Positions 40,467 to 50,976 of a stretch of DNA of 64,000 bases are shown piece by piece; the stretch's first letter is position 1; each line of letters begins with the position of its first letter. Under the pieces are notes generated by a model, which had not been told where the DNA came from, made no database searches, and saw only the letters and a list, made by a program, of their open reading frames with translations. A program made the translations under genes and the position numbers. The stretch is from Mytilus edulis. Taxonomy: Eukaryota > Mollusca > Bivalvia > Mytilida > Mytilidae. The stretch spans positions 70,558,502 to 70,622,501 of the forward strand of contig NC_092350.1 in NCBI RefSeq assembly GCF_963676685.1, written 5' to 3'.

Positions 40467-41028
40467 GAGGGTGGTAAAGAGTTATTTTCGTGCAACGTTT
40501 TCAGCCTTTTTATTTCCCGTATTTTCGTGTTTTGACATTTTATTTCTCGTTTTCTCGTGTTTGGCTCGATTTGCGTGCTTCGTGTTTCACCTTGTTTATT
40601 TTCCGTGTTTCGTGTCTGTGCTCTTTATTTCTCGTGCATGTCCCGCATTTGATTAAAAAGTCAATTTGTTATACTGCATACCTTCTGAAATTTGTGAAAT
40701 GTAATAGTAATTGATGTATGTTGTTACTATTCTACTTTTGCAATATGTATGGTATCATTTAAGTCAATCAAATTACTGTGAATAATGGGGTTTTTTTTCA
40801 AATAAGATGCAAGTAGCGGACGCTAAAAGTTGACTGCAAAGTCTCCATGTTCATTAATAAGGCTGCCACGGTATGATCTCCAAGAACGGCTGAGTAATAA
40901 CTTTTCCCTTAATATTTACCACTTTATTTCTCGTGCTTCGTTTTCCCCAATTTTTTTTTTTTCGTGCAACGTTTTTGCGATTTTTATTTCACGTGTTCCC
41001 GTGTTCAATACCCCCCTTTACCACCCTC
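40467..41028. mobile_element. TIR element (GAGGGTGGTAAAG ends, 6-bp TSD)
   Basis: Inverted ends gagggtggtaaag and ctttaccaccctc with duplication atatta (40461-40466, 41029-41034). The paralogous site in gene B has one copy (aggaacatattatatat). The T-rich interior repeats ttatttctcgtg and cgtgtttcgtg-type blocks and shows no transposase. Confidence 0.87.
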
Positions 41029-41140
41029 ATATTATATATATTTCTCTGTGAACATTGATTTCAAGGTTATACAAACATTGAAAACGTACTATAATTCCAA
41101 AATCAAATAGAAAAACGGGAAATGGTAAAACAACCATATA

Positions 41141-42030
41141 CACCCGTGTATCATCGTACAGCGGTTATAGGTACTAACCAATTGCAAGCGGGCATGATCG
41201 ATTTTGAACTGACACGGTAACGAAAATCTGTGTTTTGTCTGATAAACATTCAGTGTACATTTCTCAACATCTGAAATTCCTGCTCCAAAATATTTTTCGC
41301 ATCGATTTTTTCCTATTTATAAGACATATTTTATATTCTAATAAGAACACTTGAATTTTGAATGCGCTAATAGTTGTGAATGTCAACACCGACTTTGAAT
41401 GCCGATACAATTGTGACATTTACATATTTTACCTGAAAGAAAGCTAATACAGGGCAAAAGTAATAGTTACCAATCATAAACCTAGTACCTGTAATTACTC
41501 ATTCCTTGAAACTTTTTGGGATAATAAACGAGTTTGAAAATTTTGTTTTTGTGTACGGTGTACTGCAACTTAACTATATGCACCGTACAGAAAGATTTAT
41601 GTGGTCAGCTAAACACCGTATACACAACGCGTCTTTTCGGAATAAAATATTGAAAAAACATGTACATATGCACGAAAGATGTCAATGCCAATTATTGATA
41701 CAACTATACTTATTACACACGCACAGTGGCATTCTATCAGAAAAAAGGAGCAATGACTATAGAATTATATCGGATGAGACGAGTGCCAACTTCTTTGACA
41801 AGTACTTGAACATGTTTTTGGTAATCGTTCTTGTTTTGGGAAAATAATGAATCATCTCTAATCACCAATTTACGACCAAATAATTTCTTTAAACAACAGT
41901 TATATTTAGATTGAGGTACGCATTGATTTGATTTCAACAAAGCAAAGATTTTCGTTACCGTGTGAGGTCAATATCAATCCCGCCGGCTTGGTTAGTACCT
42001 ATATCCGCTGTATACTGATGATATACGGTG
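41141..42030. mobile_element. 890-bp TIR element (about 85-bp imperfect TIRs, 5-bp TSD atata)
   Basis: The left arm cacccgtgtatcatcgtaca and the right arm (complement caccgtatatcatcagtata) stay similar to the shared cacggtaacgaaaatc. The duplication atata flanks it (41136-41140, 42031-42035), and gene B has the clean site ccatatatgg. Inside, an open frame at 41506-41847 (113 codons, non-ATG start possible) resembles no family I know. Confidence 0.85.
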
Positions 42031-42521
42031 ATATATGGTAAGATGTGGTGCGTTATTTAGGTTGTTTAGTATAGTAAAGTATGTATATCGCACTGATATA
42101 TTTTGATCCACGTGGTATGTTTTTCTATCGTGATGATATAGCCTGTTTGTGCTGCAGGGCGGAAACCACCATAAATCAATCATTGACTGAAGTCCAACCC
42201 ATGTGCCTGGAAATGACCAATTGTGAAAAAAAACTTATGACACGAGGGTCTAGATTGGGGGTCGACCCTTCATTTCTGTTTTCTAAAAAACAATAGTATA
42301 TATATCAGGCCATTTTTCTATATTCTTTATGCTATTGGTCATTATTCTTTTTTTCTTTTAAAACCTCATTATTCTCCTTCTCATATTTTTATTATGTATT
42401 TTTCTCAATCTATTCACTATATTTTTATCCCATTATTCTCGATTCTGAAAAAAAACCCATTCGCATCCTCTCACAAGGAACATAAGAAATGTAATGTTTA
42501 CGAATATTTTTTTTCATTTAG

Positions 42522-42575
42522 AAAAAGATGAAGAAGATCAAAATAAAGGAATCAAGTCATTTAGAGAAGCAAAAG
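42522..42575 (+). CDS. VHL-like gene C, exon 2 (acidic linker)
   Basis: Bounded by tcatttag and aaaag|gtaaac. It encodes 18 codons containing KDEEDQNKG and ending SFREAK, three codons fewer than gene B and three more than gene A. Phase 1 at both ends. Confidence 0.8.
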
Positions 42576-43029
42576 GTAAACAGTAATAATCAGACTATCA
42601 GAATCGTTTTTTATGACAATTTAAAAAAAATGCTCCTTGTCCTTATCAGGATCGGTTTAAATTTTGAATAAAAATATACGAAAAAAGGATGATATCTGCT
42701 TTAGAATTTTGAAATTTCCATTCTTATGTGTGATTTCCCAGCAGTGCCAACATATAGAGCAGATATCTTCCATTTGTTATGATTTTCTAGAGCTTACAAA
42801 TATGTTTCCTATGATGATTGTCTTGATAAAGGGTTGCTACTAACAGTGAAGCTTTTAAGTAAAGGGTTTTACGTGGTGAGAGTGATGAAAGTGTAATGTT
42901 TTTAATATAATTTTTAAATTGCCTGACTGTTACAAATATTGACACTTTAGGAATATGTCTCCCTCATGCATATCCCTGATTCCTTGTCTTAGTTTTGCTA
43001 ATACGCCTGAACATTTCCCGTTATGTCTG

Positions 43030-43300
43030 CTCTTCAGAGTTGTGTATTATGTGTACAATAGTAGAGGGGCATTATGTTTTTCTGGTCTGTGCGTCCGTCT
43101 GTCCTGCCTCAGGTTGAAACCTTTTGGTCAGGTCAAGGTAGTTTTTGACCAAGTTTTAGTCCAATCAACTTGAACTTAGTACACACGTTCCCTTTGATAT
43201 GATGTTTCTAATATTAATGCCAAATTAGAGTTATGACCCCAATTTCACGGTCCACTGATATGATAGTGCGAGTGGGGTATCCGTTTTTTATTTATTTTTT
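43030..43300 (+). repeat. Dispersed repeat in intron 2 of gene C
   Basis: Colinear copy of 22390-22660, with a shorter cgtccgtctgtcc run. It predates the B/C duplication. Confidence 0.78.
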
Positions 43301-43481
43301 GACCGCCATCATCAATGAAGGGACATAATTTTTACTAAAACCAGTTTTTATCATTGTAAGACGAAATATGTGTTATTGTTTGTTGTTTAAAATGCAGTAG
43401 CTAATATTACAGTAGTACTTATTTAAGACGAGGACAATATTTGGGAATTTGATTAAAGGACGGAAAGCACTGTAAAGATAT

Positions 43482-43570
43482 AAGATGTGGTACTAGTGCC
43501 AATGAGACAACTCTCCATCCAAGTCACAATTTATAAAATTTAACCATTATCGGTCAAAGTACAAGTGAAA
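43482..43570 (-). repeat. Fragment of tail-type repeat, reverse orientation
   Basis: Colinear with 22840-22930 in gene B. Its complement carries gttgtctcattggca. Confidence 0.55.
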
Positions 43571-43671
43571 GGTACCAACAACAGGCACTTTTCTCAGAAT
43601 TTTTATTTCTATGTGTTATATACAGGTATATAGGGAGAAAACATTCTGAGACAAGTGCCTGTGGTATCAAC
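43571..43671. repeat. Foldback sequence in intron 2 of gene C
   Basis: Inverted arms ggtaccaacaacaggcac and gtgcctgtggtatcaac with ctcaga/tctgag extensions; the paralogue of 22933-23020. Confidence 0.75.
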
Positions 43672-43780
43672 ACATATCAACTTATAAATATGCTAGGAAT
43701 TTTTCTGTCCTCTAGTTTGGCAGTCCTAATTAATAGTACCCTTTCCTCATAAATTAATTTTATATCTTTAATTTTTTCAG

Positions 43781-43818
43781 GTTGTCCAGCATGGGTTCGA
43801 AGGAAACTTAGAAACTGA
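43781..43818 (+). CDS. VHL-like gene C, exon 3 (CPAWVRRKLRN tail)
   Basis: Follows aattttttcag and ends at tga (43816-43818). The encoded tail is identical to that of gene B. Conservation of this 38-bp exon in all three genes, against drifting intron sequence, argues that it is coding and under constraint. Confidence 0.85.
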
Positions 43819-44104
43819 TTAAAGAACTTTATGATAGCATGTTATTTGCATGGAAACGTCAACACAATGATCAAGGACAGAATCTTTCTCTCTCGAAGTA
43901 AACGTTTAATACTCAAGTCTGACAGTCAGAGGTGTTTTAGTGTTGCCTCCAGCTAGTAAAAACTGGGATTTACATTTTCATATTTTTTTTTTATCAAATA
44001 TATATGTGATGTCCCTATCTTTTAAAACACAAGAATCTCATGCTTTTATCATATCGTATGTTGCAATATTTTATGTTGTAATTATTCTGTTTAAAAAAGA
44101 TTAA

Positions 44105-44110
44105 AATAAA
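44105..44110 (+). terminator. AATAAA polyadenylation signal of VHL-like gene C
   Basis: AATAAA in aaaataaaactttcatctca, about 287 bp after the stop, in the same context as gene B. Confidence 0.65.
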
Positions 44111-44220
44111 ACTTTCATCTCAAGAAACGTTGTTTATTTTTTAGACAGCAAACAAGCCCCCAAATGGAGACTAAACTCACTACGCATGTATAACTTACAG
44201 TCAACAGAAAGCAGACTTGA

Positions 44221-44458
44221 GCCTGTAATTCAGTGCATGGTTGTCGTTTGTTTATGTGTTAAATATTTATTTTTCGTTAGTTTTCTCGTTTGAATTGTTT
44301 TACATTGTCCTATCGGGGCCTTTTATAGCTGACTATGCGGTATGGGCTTTGCTCATTGTTGAAGGCCGTACGGTGACCTATAGTTGTTAATGTTTGTGTC
44401 ATTTCTTTTGTGGATAGTTGTCTCATTGGCAATCATACTACATCTTCTTTTTTATATT
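44221..44458 (+). mobile_element. Complete-looking tail-type repeat insertion
   Basis: Sequence between gcagacttg and ttttactattc is uninterrupted in locus B (23564-23580). Here about 238 bp are inserted, from agcctgtaattcagtgcatg to cttcttttttatattg. This defines the unit of the family also seen at 12860 and 25385. No pol III boxes are obvious, so I do not call it a SINE. Confidence 0.8.
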
Positions 44459-45142
44459 GTTTTACTATTCAGTTAACATACCATCCAAACGATTGCTGAA
44501 TTAATGCCATAAACATGCTAGAATGTTTTCCGTACCCTATTTATAACCATATTTTACCAGAAGACCTGTTTCTGGAAAGGATAAGATTTAAAGATATATT
44601 GGGAAATCATTGGAAGTTGTAACAATGAAAAGATAACATAAAAAAAACGCCAATGTTAAACTAAAACAAATTTTCTGTCTTTACCATTTATATAAGATTT
44701 GGATTCTTATAACAATATACATTACAAAAATGTTATTTATTTTTTGACAGTGCAGAAGCCCCAATAATGCAGGCTAAAATCACTACTCATGTAGAGCTTA
44801 CTAAACGCAGGCTTGTTTTATTATTCTGTTAACATACCAACCCAACCATTGCTAACTAATGCAAAGCTTACATTTTAGAGTTTTCTGTACTCTTTGAAAT
44901 ACCAAATTTTACCAGAAGACTGGAGCCTGGTATTTGGAAAGAACAAGACGTAAAGATACAACGGAAATTGTAAAAAGGAAATGACAGTATAAAAAAAAAC
45001 CAATCGTGAATTAAAGAAAAATCTATCTTTATAATATGGAGGCAGACGGGTCGGAAAGAGAAGTTTTAAATCAATTTCATATTTTTCCGGATTTAGCAAA
45101 GGAGAAGAGCGATAACTCAAATTGTTTATCTATAAAGTAAAC

Positions 45143-45706
45143 AACGTAGTAGAGGAACATGGAATATTGAAAGGTATTCAAAGATCTGTAATCATTAATT
45201 TTACTCAAATTTACTGTTGTGAACTTGCAATATCCTACGATGCGCGTACCGAGTTATCTCCCTTTGATCTCCGCTTCGCCACGAATAAACTGACACAATT
45301 ACGTATCCGGGATTTTTGTGATCTGATATTGTAATATAAGGAGCAAAGAATGGTTTTACTTCATATTTTATACCCCTCAACACATTACCAAACCTATTTA
45401 AGGATTTATAAAGGATTTTCCGTGGACCTACGCAAATTTTCAAAAAAAAAGTTTCACTTCACTCGTGAATTTATAACATTTTAACAATACTTTTTTATTA
45501 TAATTATATAAAATAAGAAAGCTTATTCAATCTAGAATTGAACACTTTGGTTTTTATTAATGTACGTGTACAAATAAGACGATAAGAGTCCAAAACCACG
45601 AGGCATGCATATGCACGTTTACCAAAAAATCATAAACTCTTACCTTTTATCACGTGACCAATGTCTTGAACTTAGAAGCCATTAAATGGTTTGCCGTGCA
45701 ACTGCG
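45143..45706. other. C-locus-specific insertion of about 565 bp
   Basis: Locus B is continuous across aaacaacggctgtcatcac (about 25211-25230). Locus C has about 565 bp between gtaaacaacg and tgcggctgtcaccac. No clear TIR or target duplication, so the mechanism is unknown. It splits the predicted first-exon cassette of TRIM-like gene 1. Confidence 0.55.
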
Positions 45707-45737
45707 GCTGTCACCACAGCGTACTTCCTTGTTGCAT
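45707..45737 (+). other. Predicted untranslated first exon end of TRIM-like gene 1
   Basis: gtacttccttgttgcat|gtaaggtttg matches the cassettes ending at 25249 and 59472, with a strong donor. The next acceptor in the right place is tttattttaaccag before 50977. The predicted intron is about 5.2 kb. The transcription start is unknown. Confidence 0.45.
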
Positions 45738-46354
45738 GTAAGGTTTGTTTTCTTGTTTATTTGACCTTTATACCTTTTAATGACATAAATATATAGACCT
45801 TTGATAATTATTGGTGATTTCAATCATGAAAATGCCATGTAGGTCATAGAAATACAGTAAAACGACCCCGTATTTACCTCTGATCTATCACATAAATATC
45901 ACGTGTCATGATCGTGCAAGATGTCAGTAGTTTTATGGTTCATCATAAGGAATTTAAAAATATGGCCGTGTTTACCCATCAAAATTTACTACGAGTACAG
46001 AGAAACTGGTACATCTAGGAAAGTTTTAATGCATGGCAGGAACTAGATACATACAAGTTATATCAAGTATAGGTTTCAGAAAATTAAAAATTTACCTTGA
46101 TTTTGATGTCCAGTTTTTTTCCAGTCTGCAGAAGATAGCAAAATAAACAAACACCCGAGTTTCGTTTGATACGGTCCACTCATTTACACAGTTTAAATCA
46201 CCTGGTGTATGCAGATGTCAATTGTCCATCTATTGTCCATTTAAATCAATACTACTCACAACATGTGTTATATAAGGGGAGATTCTCAAACCTCTTATCC
46301 GACTTAGTTCATTTTTGCACCTTCTGCAGGAACGAAAAAAACTAGAAAGCAAAA

Positions 46355-46464
46355 TCTAGTAAAGTTTATAATTTTCTAAAACATCAAATGCAGTTACAAT
46401 TTATATATCTAGTAAAGTTTATAATTTTCTAAAACATCAAATGCAGTTACAATTTATATATCTA
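46355..46464. repeat. 53-bp perfect tandem duplication
   Basis: tctagtaaagtttataattt through cagttacaatttatata occurs twice, starting at 46355 and 46408. A third start, tctagt, begins at 46461. Confidence 0.92.
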
Positions 46465-47642
46465 GTTCCTGCCATCCCTTAAAACGTTTGCAGGTGAATA
46501 GGTTTGTCTATGCTTAGAGTAAAATTTGTTGTGTAAATTCGGCCATTTTAGCCAAAAGGTTATGATGAACCTTAATAGTGCCTTTGGATATATATGTGAT
46601 ATAGTATGTTTTGTACCGTTTAAATGAAAGCCAGAGGAGGCGGATTTAGGGGAGGGGGCAGATGGCCCCCTTTTCTGGGTAAATAATGGTTGCTTAGGGA
46701 CTTGTCATTTTTTACCTGGGAGAGGGGGCTGGTCATTTTGAAATCAAACATACAAAATTTCTTGATCACCCTATAATATTTCACTATTTTTATTTGATCC
46801 CCCTAGTAAAAACATTTAAAAAAAATGATCCCCCCTCTATTAAAAATGCCAAAATTTTAGAAAATATGCAAAACACTTATTTTCACGAAATATTGAAAAT
46901 GAAATATTCTCAGTGGATTGAGTCAAAAAACATATTTGAGGGATAATTGTCTTAAAATAGGGCTCTTCCATGAATATAAGTATGTAGCACAAGCCAGTGC
47001 TTTGAGTAAATTTTTTTTTCTGACTTTTTTTTAATTTCCTGTATTGTGCTATTAAAGAAAACTTGTTCCATAGTAACTCTCAAAAATAACTTTTTTTTAA
47101 CAGTAACAAGACATAATTTACAAACAGGGATCTATTATATGTCCTTCTCTTGAACACTGCTTAAACTTAAGTGTTACTTAAAGCCTTATTGAAATGTCAA
47201 TCGAGTCGCTAAACTTTCATATTCATGCTTTCAGCTTGAATAATTAAGTTAATCATTTATTAGCACATTTCATGTGTGATACTAGCCTCAAAATTTTGAT
47301 TTATTAGCCTAAAAGTACAAATTTTGCAGGAGTAAGAGGTATAAATAAACCCGAAGGGATCTTGTAATGAAAACAAAAAGCTACGTATATTAGTTGTGTT
47401 CATCATCTCTGAATCAATTTGTATTCAATATTCAACTGTTTGCATGCAGATTCTAAGATTAATTTAATCATTTATTGGAGAATTTATTACTCTACACTAT
47501 ATTCTTTCATGATGCAGCATACTTTGTATTTTGGGAAAAAAAATTGCACAAATTTCGCTTTAATTTATACTTGATTTCTCTCAAACTATTAAGCCGATGA
47601 AAAAAAAACTTGTAATACTTGTTATTTTTGTGATCAAAGTGA

Positions 47643-48593
47643 GTGAAATACATATGTTCAAACTCTTTTAGATCATTTTTTAGTAGCAATAAACAAAAGA
47701 ACTATGTCAATTGGACATGCTTTGATACTATTTATGCACTTGAATTTTTACTTGATAACATTTTTGTTCGCTTTGGAGATTCCGTATATCGTCAAGTTAT
47801 TGGAATTCCAATGGGGACGACTAACTGTGCACCACTTATTGCGGACCTGTTTTTGTATTGTTATGAGTTACAATTTATGACTAAAATTAGCAAAGACCCA
47901 TCAAAACAACATTTGATACAAAAATTTAACAATACTTTTAGATATTTGGATGATATATTGGCTCTAAATAATGACGACTTCAGTATGTATACTAAAGAAA
48001 TTTATCCTGTAGAACTTACTTTAAATAAAGCTAATGATAACAATGACCACTGCCCTTTCCTCGATCTTGATATCTATATCATAAACGGGAAGCTTAATAC
48101 AAAAATTTATGATAAAAGAGATGATTTTTCATTTCCTATTGTTAATTATCCATTTTTAGATGGTGACGTTCCCTTGTCACCATCTTATGGTGTTTATATA
48201 TCTCAACTTGTACGATTCGCTCGTGTATGTAACAATGTATTAGATTTTAGCGAGAGAAATTTATGTATTACTGAAAAATTATTACACCAGGGTTTTCGAT
48301 ATCACAAACTGGTCAAAACATTTACTAAATTTTATCACCGGTATAAGGAAATAATTCGTAAATATAACTCAACATGCAGACATCTTATACGTTCAGGTAT
48401 TTCACATCCAAAATTTTATGGAAATATTCTTTATAAAGCACAAAAATGTCAGTATTCTCCTCAGAAACTAACAAAACCTTTAAATAGACTTATTAAAAGG
48501 GGATATAGTTACGATACTGTTGTCAGGTCATTAAAGATTGCATATTTTGGCTTTAACATTGATTCACTGATAGGGTCTTTGCATCGGAACTAA
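47643..48593 (+). CDS. Penelope-like element reverse transcriptase, N-terminally truncated
   Basis: A 316-codon frame, opening without an ATG at a GTG. It contains RT motif B as GIPMGTTNCAPLIADLFLY and the catalytic YLDDIL, then a conserved C-terminal region (GVYISQLVRFARVCNN ... GYSYDTVVRSLKIAYFGF). I read it as a Penelope-type RT from the form of these motifs; clade assignment needs a tree. Fingers and the N-terminal palm are missing and no GIY-YIG endonuclease is seen, so the copy is not autonomous. The part from about 48254 is repeated at 5603-6560. Confidence 0.75.
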   Translation: MKYICSNSFRSFFSSNKQKNYVNWTCFDTIYALEFLLDNIFVRFGDSVYRQVIGIPMGTTNCAPLIADLFLYCYELQFMTKISKDPSKQHLIQKFNNTFRYLDDILALNNDDFSMYTKEIYPVELTLNKANDNNDHCPFLDLDIYIINGKLNTKIYDKRDDFSFPIVNYPFLDGDVPLSPSYGVYISQLVRFARVCNNVLDFSERNLCITEKLLHQGFRYHKLVKTFTKFYHRYKEIIRKYNSTCRHLIRSGISHPKFYGNILYKAQKCQYSPQKLTKPLNRLIKRGYSYDTVVRSLKIAYFGFNIDSLIGSLHRN

Positions 48594-49235
48594 ACACATT
48601 TATTTCTAAAAAAACAGTTGTTGGCATGACACGGGTTATGTTCTTCTCATATATTTTATGATAGTATGATACTAAACCCCTAACGGGAGGGATTGTACCT
48701 GATATTCATATGATGAAGACATAATCTTTCAATCAGTTTAATTGAGGTCTGGAGCTGGCATGTCAGTTAACTGCTAGTAGTCTGTTGTTATTTATGTATT
48801 ATTGTCATTTTATTTATTTTCTTTTGTTACATCTTTTGACATCAGACTCGGACTTCTCTTGAACTGAATTTTAATGTGCGTATTGTTATTCTTTTACTTT
48901 TCTACATTGGCTAGAGGTATAGGGGGAGGGTTGAGATCTCATAAACATGTTTAACCCCGCCGCAATTTTGCGCCTGTCCCAAGTCAGGAGCCTCTGGCCT
49001 TTGTTAGTCTTGTATGATTTTAATTTTTAGTTTCTTGTGTATAATTCGGAGTTTAGTATGACGTCCATTATCACTGTACTATTATGCATATTTTAGGGGC
49101 CAGCTGAAGGACACCTACGGGTGCGGGAATTCTCGCTACATTGAAGACCCATTGGTTGCCTTCGGCTGTTGTTTGCTCTATGGTCGGGTGGTTGTCGCTT
49201 TGACATATTCACCATTTCCTTTCTCAATTTTATGT
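48594..49235 (+). other. 3' UTR and tail of the Penelope-like element
   Basis: Shared with 5900-6560: gttgttggcatg.cacggg, gatattcatatgatgaagac, gtctggag, ttgtgtataattcggagttt, and a terminal block with gaaggac and ctatggtcggg ending cctttctcaatttta. The last 130 bp also occur alone in reverse at 13437-13590. Confidence 0.8.
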
Positions 49236-49625
49236 ATAAAGACTGAATTATTTGGATTATGAAGCACCTATGCAGTTTCCTAAATCACCAAATTCTTGTG
49301 ATGTCTTATCTTACTTTATTGTCTATGATTGGTTCTAAAAATATGTTTCGATTTGATTGTTCCAATGTTATTCTTGACATGTTGATTCTTAAAGTATATG
49401 AAATACTTATTTCCATATGTAAGGATGTTTATCCCCCACTTTAAATTTATAAGAAAATTTGAACCCCCTTTTCCACACACAGAAAAAAACTTGACCCCCC
49501 CTGTATTTTGACCAGCCCCCCCCCTTCCCAGATAAATAATGATAAGTCCCTTATAAAGGGAATCACTGAAGCATGACCGGAGCGGGTACCCACTTATGAC
49601 AATTTCTGGATCCGCCACTGAAAGC

Positions 49626-50549
49626 ACTACTACGGATCATGTTGTAAGAGGGACATTTACCACACCGAACAATGCTAGGAATCAGTTTCAAGTTTTCCTT
49701 ACTTTTTTTTAATTAACAGGAGTTAATAATATTAATCACCAGAAATTATAATAATCTTTATTTGCGAAACAAACAAAAACAATTTTGGTCATTGCTAATA
49801 CATAGTCAAAACAAGCATAATAAAACTCGACAATAATAAAATACACACTTTAAGATAGGTAGTAATTGTAAAAAGAAAAGTTACCAGATACAAACATGAT
49901 AAAATGACCGAGAGAAAAAAAAATGTGTAAGGAGTTATGGTCATATAATGACATTTTTTGAAAAATAATATTTTGGCTTTTTCAGTTGAAAACTAATTCG
50001 AAAAACTGAGCTATTATTTCAGGTAACTAGGAGCTTCTAGTTTTTTAAAGTGTTCATTTACTTTATTAGAGTAAGCCGTAAAAAATGTCCAGCCACTTTA
50101 AATGCACGCAGAAAAAAAACCACTTTTAAGCTGTACACAATAAGTTAGAGTCTCCACAGAGGCGTCAATGTCGCTCAACTGGATCTTTGTGCATCATCTT
50201 CCATAAAGGTCACACTCGTTTATTTCTTTCGTTACTCATTTTATGTATCAACCAAGCTATTTTATTGCTTATGTATTTTCTGTTGTTTTACTTCCGTTAA
50301 ACCGAAATTTATTGAGAACTCGGTGTAACTCTGGATGAAAGTCCTGCTTTTTGCTATGACTGTAGGTCTAGATGAAGTCACATGCTAAAAAAAATGAAAA
50401 TAAAACCTGCTGCATCTCATGCGTGCGCAGCGCTACCTGTTTTACGTTTACAGTTATAGTAATAAGGATATGGCATTTACAGGACGAAATTGATGATTCT
50501 TCAAATTATTATATTACAAAATAAACAAAAATCGACAGGACCGAACTGT
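49626..50549. other. Intron 1 of TRIM-like gene 1, right part
   Basis: Partly colinear with about 60760-61400 before TRIM-like gene 2 (gaaaaactgag, taggagc.tctagt/att, acatgctagc/aaa, atcatgcgt), showing that the whole segment was duplicated. No coding signal. Confidence 0.5.
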
Positions 50550-50643
50550 ACTCAATTCGAAGATTGTTTTATCAAGAACGTTCAATACCGATAATTACTC
50601 AATTCGAAGATTGTTTTATCAAGAACGTTCAATACCGATAATT
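50550..50643. repeat. 47-bp perfect tandem duplication
   Basis: actcaattcgaagattgttt through caataccgataatt occurs at 50550 and again at 50597, about 350 bp before the coding exon of TRIM-like gene 1. Confidence 0.92.
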
Positions 50644-50976
50644 TGAAAGCCAACGATGACTCAGTGATGTATAAGAACCGAAATTGTATGAACAGAATAA
50701 AGTATCTAAGGTAACCAAATATATATGAAGCAACTTTGTCCTATACATACGCACAAAATAGAAAGAAATACTGAAAATACTTCAAACGTGAAGGCAAAAA
50801 AAAAATCCGCTTTTGAAAAGTAACAGAAATTCTGTGTGATTAGCGATACGCTTGAAAGACAATTGTAAGTATATGTAAGCCTGAAAATGGTCTCTTTATG
50901 TTTAATACTTTCGAATTAAAACAGAAAATCAGACAGCAAAAATTAAAACATAATATTTTTTTTTTATTTTAACCAG

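Larger units (their letters stand above)
46632..49620. mobile_element. Composite 3-kb TIR element enclosing a Penelope-like insertion (5-bp TSD aaagc)
   Basis: The left end cagaggaggcggatttaggg and the right end (complement cagtggcggatccagaaat) are of the GGCGGATCC type. The subterminal blocks gggacttgtcattttttacc and gggggctggtca are inverted near the right end. A perfect 5-bp duplication aaagc flanks it (46627-46631, 49621-49625). The interior holds the Penelope-like RT and its 3' UTR (about 47640-49235), presumably inserted later. Confidence 0.7.

Noticed and set aside
41506..41847. Host gene in intron 1 of VHL-like gene C
   Set aside because: It lies wholly inside a TIR element with a target duplication and is absent from locus B.
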